Assembly (NCBI GenBank): GCA_900540865.1
Contig: UQHH01000009.1
Location: 1-64,000, forward strand
Reading direction: 5' to 3'
DNA from: an uncultured Oscillospiraceae bacterium
Lineage (GTDB): Bacteria; Bacillota; Clostridia; Oscillospirales; Acutalibacteraceae
DNA: 64,000 nt
Notes under the pieces: generated by a model
The model's input: only the letters and a program-made list of their open reading frames with translations
Databases searched by the model: none
What the model was told of the DNA's origin: nothing
In this document: positions 51,416 through 59,554 of the stretch, piece by piece
Position numbering within the stretch: the first letter of the stretch is position 1
How the letters are laid out: each line of letters starts with the position of its first letter
Program-made: the position numbers and the translations under genes

Positions 51416-52546
51416 CTAAACTCCGAAGAACCGCTCTATCGATTCCGTTACAAACGCAATATCGGACTGCGTAAGGCCATAATACATAGGCAGCCGCAGC
51501 AGGCGCTCGCTTTCACGCGTGGTAAAGCGGTCTTCTCCAACAAAACGCCCGTATTGCCGTCCCGCTTCAGAGGTATGCAGGGGGACGTAGTGGAACGCGG
51601 TGGCAATGCCTTTCTCTTTTAAATACGCAGAAAGCCGCGTGCGCTGTTCCAGGTTTTTCACCTTAATATAAAACATGTGGGCGTTATGCGTGCATTCGTT
51701 TGGTATAACCGGAAGCTCTACTGCCCCTGCTTCTTTCAAGGGGGTCAGGCCCTCATAATACAGGCTCCAGCTTTTCAGCCGGTCTTCATTAATTTTCTCC
51801 GCCTGCTCAAGCTGCGCGAACAAATGCGCCGCGTTGAGCTCGGAAGGAAGGAAGGAAGAGCCAATATCGACCCAGGTGTACTTATCGACCTGGCCGCGGA
51901 GGAATCGGCTCCTGTCGGTGCCCTTTTCCCAAACGACCTCCGCGCGCTCAAGCCAAGCGCCGTCGTTTACAAGAACCGCGCCGCCTTCCCCCATGCTGTA
52001 GTTTTTCGTTTCGTGGAAGCTAAAGCAGCCTAAATCGCCAATACTGCCGAGCGGGCGCCCCTTATAAAACGACATGACGCCCTGCGCGGCGTCCTCTATT
52101 ACCTTAAGCCCGTAACGTGCCGCGATTTGGTTTATTGTGTCCATTTCACACGCAACGCCCGCGTAATGCACCGGCACGATTGCCTTTGTTTGATTCGTTA
52201 CCGCCTGTTCTATCAGCCGTTCGTCAAGATTCATCGTGTCGGGGCGAATGTCTGTAAATACAATCTTAGCCCCGCGCAAAACAAACGCGTTCGCTGTTGA
52301 AACAAACGTGTAGGAGGGCATGATTACCTCGTCCCCGGGCTTTATTCCGGCAAGAATCGCCGCCATTTCCAACGCGTCGGTTCCAGAGGTCGTCAAAAGC
52401 GCTTTTTGGGCGCCGGTCATTTGCTCGAGCATTTCCTGGCATTTTGCAGTAAATTGCCCGCCGCCGCAAATTTTCCCGCTTTGGATTGCGCCGGCAATAT
52501 ATTCTTCTTCCCTGCCCACATGCGGCGGGACATTGAATCGAATCAT
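51416..52546 (-). CDS. wecE: dTDP-4-amino-4,6-dideoxygalactose transaminase
   Basis: PLP-dependent DegT-type aminotransferase converting dTDP-4-keto-6-deoxyglucose to dTDP-Fuc4N. From memory it follows E. coli WecE closely: GDEVIMPSYTFVSTANAFVL, VPVHYAGVACEMDTI, EDAAQGVMSFYKGRPLG, CFSFHETKNYS with the PLP lysine, and DIGSSFLPSELNAAHLFAQLE. Length 376 aa equals the E. coli protein. The start at 52546 has AGGGA at 8 nt. First gene of the amino-sugar operon. Confidence 0.95.
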   Translation of the reverse strand: MIRFNVPPHVGREEEYIAGAIQSGKICGGGQFTAKCQEMLEQMTGAQKALLTTSGTDALEMAAILAGIKPGDEVIMPSYTFVSTANAFVLRGAKIVFTDIRPDTMNLDERLIEQAVTNQTKAIVPVHYAGVACEMDTINQIAARYGLKVIEDAAQGVMSFYKGRPLGSIGDLGCFSFHETKNYSMGEGGAVLVNDGAWLERAEVVWEKGTDRSRFLRGQVDKYTWVDIGSSFLPSELNAAHLFAQLEQAEKINEDRLKSWSLYYEGLTPLKEAGAVELPVIPNECTHNAHMFYIKVKNLEQRTRLSAYLKEKGIATAFHYVPLHTSEAGRQYGRFVGEDRFTTRESERLLRLPMYYGLTQSDIAFVTESIERFFGV

Positions 52547-52589
52547 TACTTCCATCCCTATAACTTGAAAATTCTTTTAAATACATTTT

Positions 52590-52618
52590 ATTCTACCATA
52601 ACCGTGCTTTTATTACAA
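52590..52618 (-). promoter_or_regulatory. Sigma-A promoter for the wecE operon
   Basis: TTGTAA (52613-52618), 17-bp spacer, TAGAAT (52590-52595) on the minus strand, 44 nt before wecE. Confidence 0.75.
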
Positions 52619-52640
52619 TAGCTTTTGTTTTTTCTGCATG

Positions 52641-52669
52641 AAAAAACCGCATCCGTTCTACAGATGCAG
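52641..52669 (-). terminator. Terminator of the DUF6320-containing operon
   Basis: CTGCATC/GATGCGG stem (52647-52669) overlapping the stop codon of the DUF6320 gene, with a run of six T on the minus strand (52641-52646). It lies directly upstream of the wecE promoter. Confidence 0.75.
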
Positions 52670-53323
52670 CTTTTTTACAATTTCTTCCCGGATTGTTTTT
52701 CCTTTGAACAGAAAAAGGGCGGCAATTGACATAATACTGAGGGCAACACAAACGACGGACGGGTATACGATGTTTAAAATCCCGGTAAACAGGAACACCG
52801 CGGGTACGGCGCCGTAGATGCAATCAATCAGGATATATACGATATATTCCTCCGCCCTGATTCTCCTTGTAAAGACCATAACAGCAAAAAAAATCGTTAC
52901 CGCGGCGCAGGTACAGGGAATTACATAGTCGAGCGACCAGCCGAGGCCGCCCGTGAAATGGTCCCATAATACAAGCAGGATGGAAAGGATAAACAGCTGG
53001 TACGTTATATTCTTAATAAAATTATGCCGTTTCGCAATACTCACCGCGCCTGTAATCCAGGCACAAAAGATGCCGGCTCCCGCATAAAGCGACCACCACA
53101 CCTTTGTAGGCGCCATAAGGTTGACGGCAACGCAGATTATAATTGCGGCGATTGAAATAAAGCTGATTAACCGGAATAACAAACCGGACGAGACTTTTTC
53201 CTTCGGTACGTCCGGAAATACGTCGGAAACGGCTTCACCCGTTCCCTTGAGCTCTCCCTGGCACAGCGGGCAGCATTCCTTATTACCCGCTACCTCCACC
53301 TTGCATTTTTCACAGTACAGCAT
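52658..53323 (-). CDS. DUF6320-like zinc-ribbon membrane protein
   Basis: A 221-residue protein. N-terminal zinc ribbon (CEKCKVEVAGNKECCPLCQG), a short charged linker, then six membrane segments (about 47-66, 72-92, 105-122, 132-150, 162-180, 185-203) and a basic C-terminus. Function unknown. It overlaps the condensation-fold gene by 14 nt and terminates the three-gene operon. Confidence 0.72.
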   Translation of the reverse strand: MLYCEKCKVEVAGNKECCPLCQGELKGTGEAVSDVFPDVPKEKVSSGLLFRLISFISIAAIIICVAVNLMAPTKVWWSLYAGAGIFCAWITGAVSIAKRHNFIKNITYQLFILSILLVLWDHFTGGLGWSLDYVIPCTCAAVTIFFAVMVFTRRIRAEEYIVYILIDCIYGAVPAVFLFTGILNIVYPSVVCVALSIMSIAALFLFKGKTIREEIVKKLHL

Positions 53324-54605
53324 AAGGACTCTCCCGTTCCAAATTAAAATCATTGCTGCGTATTTCCGCCGCTATCCCCTTTTCCGTCAGGCTCCTGATA
53401 ACATTACGCTGGATATCCGTCGCGATGAAGGCTGAGGTAAAGCTCACCGTGAGCGAATCCCCAAAAGAGCAGATGCAAAGCTGCAGCTTCGGTGTGGAGG
53501 ACAAAACATCGAACAGCCTGATGTAAGGCGCCATCTGCGGCGGCATTTCTATTTTTCCCACGTTGGATATTACGGCTGTAACACCCATATCGGTAAAACG
53601 CCGGGCCATACGCAGCCCGAAATTTTTAACAGGCAGCGGAGCGATTTTAATAAACGGGTTGTGCTCGAGAGCCGCAAGGCGGTTCATCCGGATACTCAGC
53701 TTTTCTTTTGTCAGCTCTTTTTGGAACGTTTCAGATACGACACGGATAATGTCCTGAAAATCGCCGCTGTGCTCGCGGAAGGAATACTCCACGGTTATCA
53801 TACCAAAAAAATTTTTTGCTGTTTCCGATTGAAAAAACGGGCGCAGGTTTACCGGTATTTGCAACACAACCGGGTATTTTTCTTTTCTTACAATCATTTC
53901 CCTGTGAATCGATTCAATCAGCAGAGCCGTCAGAAAAACTGTCAGCGTCGTATCGAACGAATGGGCGGCACCCAGCACCTCCTTAACCGGCATAATTGCT
54001 TCGATTACCTGAAGGCGGCCGTCGTCGCGCTGCGCGCCCTTTATCCTGTAAGCGCGCATGGCTCCAGCTTCCACCCGCTCCCTGCTCTTTTTATAATATT
54101 TTTCAAAGCTGTCTGAAGCTTTCTGCGCAAGGGAAGCGTCATAGTCGAGCATTGGCTTGTTTTCTGCAAACTCCCGCGGATGCACAAGCAGCAGGTAATG
54201 GTAAACAATCGTCTTTAAAAATTGCATGGCGCCCGTTCCGTCGCCCAAAGCGTGGTACATTTCTAAATTGATGCGCGTTTTGTAATATGTCACCTGAAAA
54301 AGCAGGCGCTTCTGCCCGCTTTTATAAATAGTCGAGCAGGGCGGCGCATCCTCTTTTTTTATTGTGGGCTCGATTTCCCTGTGGTCGAGATAATACCAAA
54401 ACAGGCCCGTGCGCATGACGCAGAGAAAATGCGGAAACTCCGTGGCAGCCGTGCGGACGGCCTTAGAAAGCTCTTTTTCCTGTACCTCCTCGCGCAGCTC
54501 GCAGGAAAAACGAAATACGTTTGTATTGGTTTTATAGGCCGTCGATGGAAAGATTTTAGCGGCGTTATCCAAGCGGCTCCATTTTGCTGCGTGCCCTGCC
54601 GTCAT
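53310..54605 (-). CDS. Condensation-fold acyltransferase (HxxxDG)
   Basis: A 431-residue protein of the chloramphenicol acetyltransferase/condensation superfamily (groups with alcohol acetyltransferase, PapA and WES/DGAT-type enzymes). Active-site motif HALGDG (His118, Asp122) in INLEMYHALGDGTGAM. Other typical parts are LQIPVNLRPFF, EYSFREHSGDF and VTAVISNVGKIEMP. No carrier protein or adenylation gene adjoins, so acyl-CoA is a likelier donor than a thiolated peptide. Overlaps both neighbours. Confidence 0.8.
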   Translation of the reverse strand: MTAGHAAKWSRLDNAAKIFPSTAYKTNTNVFRFSCELREEVQEKELSKAVRTAATEFPHFLCVMRTGLFWYYLDHREIEPTIKKEDAPPCSTIYKSGQKRLLFQVTYYKTRINLEMYHALGDGTGAMQFLKTIVYHYLLLVHPREFAENKPMLDYDASLAQKASDSFEKYYKKSRERVEAGAMRAYRIKGAQRDDGRLQVIEAIMPVKEVLGAAHSFDTTLTVFLTALLIESIHREMIVRKEKYPVVLQIPVNLRPFFQSETAKNFFGMITVEYSFREHSGDFQDIIRVVSETFQKELTKEKLSIRMNRLAALEHNPFIKIAPLPVKNFGLRMARRFTDMGVTAVISNVGKIEMPPQMAPYIRLFDVLSSTPKLQLCICSFGDSLTVSFTSAFIATDIQRNVIRSLTEKGIAAEIRSNDFNLERESPYAVL

Positions 54606-55537
54606 TCGGCTTCCTCCCCATTAAGAAAATCGTTGATTAATTCATAGGCTTTTTGTACCTGCGCATAATGCGGGTCGAGCGAAAAAAAGCCGTGCAGCGC
54701 GTCCTCCACGCGGTAAACGGCTGCGTCTGAGCCCGCTTCTTTTAACCGCTGCGCATAAGCCTCGCCTTCATCCCGTAAAGGGTCGTACTCCGCGGTAATC
54801 ACAAGCGTTTTCGGCTGCCTTGTGAAATCACTGGACAAAAGAGGGGCAAAATACGGGTTCTGCAGGTCCTCCTCACTGGACATGTAAAGCTCCATATAAT
54901 CGCAGATACGCCTGGCGGTCAGCAGATAATCCTTGCCGTTTTCCCGTACGGATTCAAACGGTGAGCTGTCTGTATAGTCGTTATATAAAGCCGGATAAAT
55001 CAGGATTTGCCTGGCAACCGTAAACGCGCCTTCATCGCGCGCCCTGAGCGACACGGCCGCCGCAAGGTTGCCGCCGGCGCTGTCGCCGACCAGGACGATG
55101 TCTTCCGGGCGTGCATGGAAGCTTTCGGCGTTGCAGTATAGCTCCTTCGCAACGGCGTAGCAATCGTCAAGCCCGCAGGGAAACGGATTTTCAGGCGCAA
55201 GGCGGTACTCTACAGAAACAGTCTTGCAGCCGGTCTGGTCCGCAAGGTTCATACAAACGGTATTGTAGGTATCGATGCTCTCCGTTACCCAGCCGCCGCC
55301 GTGGAAAAAAAGCAGAATATCGTTTCTTGTCTTCTCCCGCGGCGTATAGATGCGCACCGTTATCTCCCTGCCGCCGCTTACCACCTTATGGTCCCAATTT
55401 TTATAAAGCAGGGGCTTGAGTAAAAAGGGAGTCTTGACAATCTCGAACGACCGCTGGAGCTTATATAGTTTTTTTATATCGGCCTCCGGATAAGACAGCG
55501 CCTTGAGCGCAAGCCTCATCGCCTTATTGATTGCCAT
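54602..55537 (-). CDS. Alpha/beta hydrolase, HSL-type esterase
   Basis: A 311-residue hormone-sensitive-lipase family esterase: oxyanion motif LLFFHGGGWV, nucleophile elbow VLVGDSAGGNLAAA, Asp in VITAEYDPLRDEGEAYA and His in VEDALHGFFSL. The cytoplasmic enzyme has no signal peptide. The ATG at 55537 has AGGAGG at 7 nt. First gene of the esterase/acyltransferase/DUF6320 operon, sharing an ATGA overlap with the second. Confidence 0.9.
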   Translation of the reverse strand: MAINKAMRLALKALSYPEADIKKLYKLQRSFEIVKTPFLLKPLLYKNWDHKVVSGGREITVRIYTPREKTRNDILLFFHGGGWVTESIDTYNTVCMNLADQTGCKTVSVEYRLAPENPFPCGLDDCYAVAKELYCNAESFHARPEDIVLVGDSAGGNLAAAVSLRARDEGAFTVARQILIYPALYNDYTDSSPFESVRENGKDYLLTARRICDYMELYMSSEEDLQNPYFAPLLSSDFTRQPKTLVITAEYDPLRDEGEAYAQRLKEAGSDAAVYRVEDALHGFFSLDPHYAQVQKAYELINDFLNGEEAE

Positions 55538-55664
55538 GGGTACGCCTCCTTTTTCTTTATCATTCCAATGTTTATTTCTTTTTATAATCTTACGGTTTTT
55601 GTGCACAGAACGCAAGCAATTTCTTATTCTAAAAAAGCAGGGATGGCCTTCCGTCGATTTTCAT

Positions 55665-56834
55665 TCATTTTTCTTTGCTTTCGGAGGGCTCCGGCAGCGC
55701 TTTTGCGGGCTTTGCGCGTTCGAGAAGCTGCGTCACCTTTGCCTTGCTGCCGCCCGTAAATTCTTTCGCCGCCATCGAAACCAAAGAGCCGATTGTCCGC
55801 GTCAGCACCTTTCTGACCTCCGGGTCGATTCCCTTGAGTGCGTTTAGTATAGCGGTGGCCGTCGCCTTCCAGCCGCCGTTATCCTCCATAAAATCCTTGA
55901 TTTGCGTCGATTTCAAAATACTGAACAGCGCGTCTGTAAACGCTTCCCGCTGGCTGTCCGACATGGAATTAATCCATTTATTGAGTGAATCGTCCATTAA
56001 AAGCGCGCCGGCGCTGATGGAATCGAGCCGGACAAAATCGTCTCCCTCGACAAGCCAGGAAAGCGGGTCGTGCTGCAGGATGCCAAAGGTGTCGCTGTCT
56101 ACAACCATATATTCGCGCCAGTGGTAGAGCAGCATCCCGACGATAGAAGATTTCGGGACGAATTTCTTCAGGCGGGGCTCTATATCCAAAAAACCGCTCG
56201 AACGGAAAAAATCCTCCTGAAAACCGGGGCCGTCGTTGTCATAAACCGTTTTTATGCGCTTTTGCACCGCTCCGTCACACAATGAGGACGCGTAAACGGC
56301 AAGATTTCCGCCTTTGGAATGGCCTCCTACGCAAATGTCTCCCTGGAGCCGCCAGGCGACCGTATTGAGATAGTCGACGCTCTGTGTCTGCGCGGGTACG
56401 GGGCTCATAAACGCCATGTTGAAATCTTCCTTCCAGCCGGTGAGCGTCCCGTCGGTACCGCGGTACGCTACAAAGCTGCTGCCGTCGTCGAGCATAAAGG
56501 TAATCGCCGAAAACTGCGTTTCACTTTCCTCATCCAGCCTGCTGACATAAAAATTCAGCTTCATCCGACCGAACCGCCTGCTGATTAAAAGGAGCGGCAT
56601 CAGCTGAGAAGCCGATTTTATATTATAAATTTTTCTCAGGCGGTCCGGTTCCACACTGCCGTTTACCGCGTCGTAAAAGGAAACGGCCTCTTTGTTTTCT
56701 TCCAGCGTTGGCACAAGCCCTTCAAATTTCACATAAGAAAGCAGGCTCAATATTAAATTGTCGACATTATTAAACGCTCTTTCGGAAAAGCTCTGCCCGC
56801 CTACATTTAGTACATAGTCAATCAATGTTCCCAT
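55665..56834 (-). CDS. DUF2974 (Mbeg1-like) lipase-fold protein
   Basis: A 389-residue alpha/beta-hydrolase-like protein with a nucleophile elbow GGHSKGGNLAVYAS and upstream FVAYRGTDGTLTGWKEDFNMAF, the signature of the Mbeg1-like family. A downstream region has FVPKSSIVGMLLYHW and HDPLSWLVEGDDF. A Ser/His/Asp triad is likely. The C-terminal 100 residues are helical and lysine-rich. Role unknown. It is 127 nt upstream of the esterase operon and may be read through into it. Confidence 0.82.
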   Translation of the reverse strand: MGTLIDYVLNVGGQSFSERAFNNVDNLILSLLSYVKFEGLVPTLEENKEAVSFYDAVNGSVEPDRLRKIYNIKSASQLMPLLLISRRFGRMKLNFYVSRLDEESETQFSAITFMLDDGSSFVAYRGTDGTLTGWKEDFNMAFMSPVPAQTQSVDYLNTVAWRLQGDICVGGHSKGGNLAVYASSLCDGAVQKRIKTVYDNDGPGFQEDFFRSSGFLDIEPRLKKFVPKSSIVGMLLYHWREYMVVDSDTFGILQHDPLSWLVEGDDFVRLDSISAGALLMDDSLNKWINSMSDSQREAFTDALFSILKSTQIKDFMEDNGGWKATATAILNALKGIDPEVRKVLTRTIGSLVSMAAKEFTGGSKAKVTQLLERAKPAKALPEPSESKEK

Positions 56835-57224
56835 AAGGCACCTCTTATCATAAAAAATTCTTCAATTTGTAAAATATACGCCGGATATACTACGTACATA
56901 ACGCGAAAATCCAGCAAATTAACATTGTAAACATTGGAAAAACATTCTGATTTTATATTACTGCATTCACGATTGGAAGTCAAAAGAAGTTGCCTTAATC
57001 CATTTCTTTTGTAAAATATATAAATATAAATGGACATACGAATGCGCCTTGCTGTTTTTTCTATAAAAACATATTCTTTCACCGAATGACAGTGTACTGC
57101 GTGCCAACTTCTTTTCAGGCGAAATGAGAATATAATTCACAGAATTTCATTCCATTTTACGAATACTTCTTGCAGTATTATTTTTAACTTTATGATGAAT
57201 TTGTCCCATTTTTTGAGGATGCAC
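56835..57224. other. Divergent intergenic region, AT-rich
   Basis: About 390 bp between the divergent DUF2974 and DUF3783 genes. Strong A+T bias. A frame on the minus strand (57082-56822) exists but has no ribosome site and low-complexity content. No RNA gene recognised. Confidence 0.5.
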
Positions 57225-57256
57225 GTACCATTGCAAAATGTGCGGTCCAATGGTAC
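57225..57256. promoter_or_regulatory. Perfect 9-bp inverted repeat overlapping a promoter (operator)
   Basis: GTACCATTG (57225-57233), 14-bp spacer, CAATGGTAC (57248-57256). The arms cover the -35 and -10 of the DUF3783-yaaA promoter, so a dimeric regulator bound here would block or reshape RNA polymerase binding. Confidence 0.65.
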
Positions 57257-57259
57257 TAT
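57231..57259 (+). promoter_or_regulatory. Sigma-A promoter for DUF3783-yaaA
   Basis: TTGCAA (57231-57236), 17-bp spacer, TACTAT (57254-57259), about 38 nt before the ATG. Confidence 0.7.
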
Positions 57260-57296
57260 AGCCTTAAGAACTTAAAAAGAAAGGTTGGTACGTTCA

Positions 57297-57689
57297 ATGA
57301 ATATACCGATTGTCTATTTATATAATCTCGATACCGATAAGGGCAGAAAAATCAAGGCTTTGTGCCTGTTGCTTAAAATCCGGGTGCGCCCGGTAAATAA
57401 AGAGGAGTACGGCATGAAGCTTACCGTATTGACAGGAAAAGAAGCGCCTGCGGAACTGGCGGGGGAAGCTCAAGACTTTGATGATGAAATGATTTTGATG
57501 GTCAACTTTACAAACGCCATGGTCAATTCATTTTTACAGGAATTCCGCAAAAAAGGAATTAAGCCTGTCGCGCTGAAAGCAATCCTTACCGAAAGCAACG
57601 CGCATTGGAATTCCGCGCAGCTTCATACGGAGCTTCTGCGGGAGCACGAGGCGATGTTTGGAGGCAAAACGGCACACAAGCCGGAATAA
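57297..57689 (+). CDS. DUF3783 family protein
   Basis: A 130-residue protein with IVYLYNLDTDKGRKIKALCLLLKIRVRPVNKEEYGMKL near the start and FRKKGIKPVALKAILTESNAHWN later, the pattern of the DUF3783 family. No catalytic motif is known. ATG at 57297 is preferred over 57285. It precedes yaaA by 3 nt and shares its promoter. Confidence 0.75.
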   Translation: MNIPIVYLYNLDTDKGRKIKALCLLLKIRVRPVNKEEYGMKLTVLTGKEAPAELAGEAQDFDDEMILMVNFTNAMVNSFLQEFRKKGIKPVALKAILTESNAHWNSAQLHTELLREHEAMFGGKTAHKPE

Positions 57690-57692
57690 GTA

Positions 57693-58445
57693 ATGAAGAT
57701 TATAATATCGCCCGCGAAGAAAATGCGTGTTGGCAATGATTTTTTTGAACCGCGCACGACGCCCCGGCTGCTTTCCAAAACCAAAATTCTACAGTCATAT
57801 TTACAAAGCCTTTCCTATGACGAGCTTAAAAAATTGCTGTGCTGCAGCGACCGGATTGCAGAAGAAAGCTTCCGGCAGGTTCAAAAAATGGATTTGAACC
57901 GAAACCCCGCGCCCGCGTTGCTTTCATACGTTGGAATACAATACCAATATATGGCGCCGCAGCTGTTTACTTTGGAGCAGTTTGCATACGCGCACAGCGG
58001 CCTGAGAATCTTATCTGGATTTTACGGACTGCTCAGACCCTTTGACGGCGTTGTGCCCTACCGCCTGGAAATGCAGGCAAAATGCCGGATAAGCTCCTGT
58101 AAAAACCTGTATGAATTCTGGAAGGACGATTTGTTTCGGGCGCTTACAGAAGAGGACGATACCATACTGAACCTTGCTTCCGCCGAATACAGCAGGGCCG
58201 TTGCGCCGCATGCAGGCAACGGCTGCCGTTTTATTACGGCCGCCTTTTGTGAGCCGGCTGCCGGAAAGCTAATAGAAAAGGGTGTTTATGTCAAAATGGC
58301 GCGCGGTGAAATGGTTCGCTGGCTTGCGGAGAACCAGATAACGCAGCCGCGGGACGTAAAATGGTTTGACCGGCTGGGGTACCAATATTCAGACGCGCTG
58401 TCCAATGAAAAACACTATGTTTTTGTAAGAGAGAAAACCATATAA
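57693..58445 (+). CDS. yaaA: Peroxide stress protein YaaA
   Basis: A 250-residue YaaA/DUF328 protein that limits iron-driven oxidative damage and binds DNA in E. coli. It begins MKIIISPAKKMRV and carries LFTLEQFAYAHSGLRILSGFYGLLRPFDGVVPYRLEM (in two blocks), the region LNLASAEYSRAV, VYVKMARGEMVRWLAEN and DVKWFDRLGYQYS, all hallmarks. It follows DUF3783 with a 3-nt gap. Confidence 0.95.
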   Translation: MKIIISPAKKMRVGNDFFEPRTTPRLLSKTKILQSYLQSLSYDELKKLLCCSDRIAEESFRQVQKMDLNRNPAPALLSYVGIQYQYMAPQLFTLEQFAYAHSGLRILSGFYGLLRPFDGVVPYRLEMQAKCRISSCKNLYEFWKDDLFRALTEEDDTILNLASAEYSRAVAPHAGNGCRFITAAFCEPAAGKLIEKGVYVKMARGEMVRWLAENQITQPRDVKWFDRLGYQYSDALSNEKHYVFVREKTI

Positions 58446-58484
58446 AAAAGGACGGAGGCGTGCTTATGCCGCTCCGTCCTTTTT
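58445..58484. terminator. Bidirectional terminator, yaaA/yitT
   Basis: Twelve-base perfect stem AAAAAGGACGGA/TCCGTCCTTTTT (58445-58456, 58473-58484) with an inner GGC/GCC pairing, between convergent genes. Confidence 0.9.
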
Positions 58485-58500
58485 AAGCTACTGTTAATTT

Positions 58501-59403
58501 TCAGTCGTTGGGACGCCGGTAGAAGTTCCCGGCGACCTGGTCGGTTTTCAGGATATTGATAAACGCTTTCGGGTCGACCTCATGCACCTTTTTTGTAAGC
58601 TTTTTCACTTGGTCGCCGGAGATGACGGAATAAATCATTGTCCGCGGCGCGCCGTTATAAAGACCGGTTCCATAAAAAAGCGTCGCGCCGTGATGCGTAA
58701 ATTCCTTGATATGCTCGTAGATTTCCTCCGATTGGTCGGAAATAATGAACAGCGTCGTGCGTTTATAGCGGAAATTCAGCATCTTTACCACCTGGGTGGA
58801 CGCAAATTGAAAGATGATAGAATAAAGGGCTTTATCCCAGCCGAACAGAAGCCCCGCTACCGCGAGCATAGCGGCGTTGCCTATCAGGATGTAGTTCCAT
58901 GCGTCCACATTGAGCTTGTCGGACAGCGCGACCGCGATGAAATCCGTGCCCCCGCTCGTAGCGCGGCCCATCAGGCAAAGGCTGATGGCAAAGCCGTTAA
59001 TCAGCCCGCCGAAAATGCAGACGAGCAAAATGTCGTTTGTCAGAGGCATTGCGGGAATGACGTCCGTTAGCGTACTCGTCAGGACAATCATCAGGCAGGA
59101 ATATAATGTAAACCGCTTTCCGATGAACTTAAAGCTGATAATCACGGGAACGGCGTTGAGCAGGAAATTGATAAGTGAAAATGGAAGGGCCAGATGCAAA
59201 AACTGCTGCGCGCTGCGCTGAATAAGAAGTGTAAGCCCATTAAAGCCGCCTGGGAACAGCCCGCCGGCTTCCACAAAGCTTTTGATATTGATTGCCATGA
59301 TAACGGACGCCGCGGCAATCAATAAAAGCCTTCTAATATGCTCGCGCGCGGACAGCGAATGAATTTCGTCCTCTAAAACACGCTTGGCCTTCCCCTTTTC
59401 CAT
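58501..59403 (-). CDS. YitT family membrane protein
   Basis: A 300-residue protein with five or six membrane helices (about 25-42, 72-92, 105-125, 128-150, 172-190) and the family motifs GGLFPGGFNGLTLLIQR, GRATSGGTDFIAVALS, and a C-terminal DUF2179 domain (FIISDQSEEIYEHIKEFTHHGATLFYG, KVHEVDPKAFINILKTDQVAGNFYRR). Function not established. A TATAAT at 59426-59431 with a weak -35 lies upstream. Confidence 0.9.
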   Translation of the reverse strand: MEKGKAKRVLEDEIHSLSAREHIRRLLLIAAASVIMAINIKSFVEAGGLFPGGFNGLTLLIQRSAQQFLHLALPFSLINFLLNAVPVIISFKFIGKRFTLYSCLMIVLTSTLTDVIPAMPLTNDILLVCIFGGLINGFAISLCLMGRATSGGTDFIAVALSDKLNVDAWNYILIGNAAMLAVAGLLFGWDKALYSIIFQFASTQVVKMLNFRYKRTTLFIISDQSEEIYEHIKEFTHHGATLFYGTGLYNGAPRTMIYSVISGDQVKKLTKKVHEVDPKAFINILKTDQVAGNFYRRPND

Positions 59404-59554
59404 ACCATACCCTCCAAAAAATCAGATTATACTCAAGGCTGACACAGCCCCAAAGCCTAATATTGCGGTTTTATTGTAGCATACCCGAATGCAGGGTTCA
59501 AATTCTAAAGCAGGCGGATGAACCCGCATCGCATACTAATAGAATACGGTATAA

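Noticed and set aside
56822..57082. 86-codon minus-strand frame upstream of the DUF2974 gene
   Set aside because: AT-rich low-complexity product, no Shine-Dalgarno, overlaps the next gene's start.
57225..57256. PerR box for yaaA
   Set aside because: The sequence lacks the TTATAAT-type PerR pattern.
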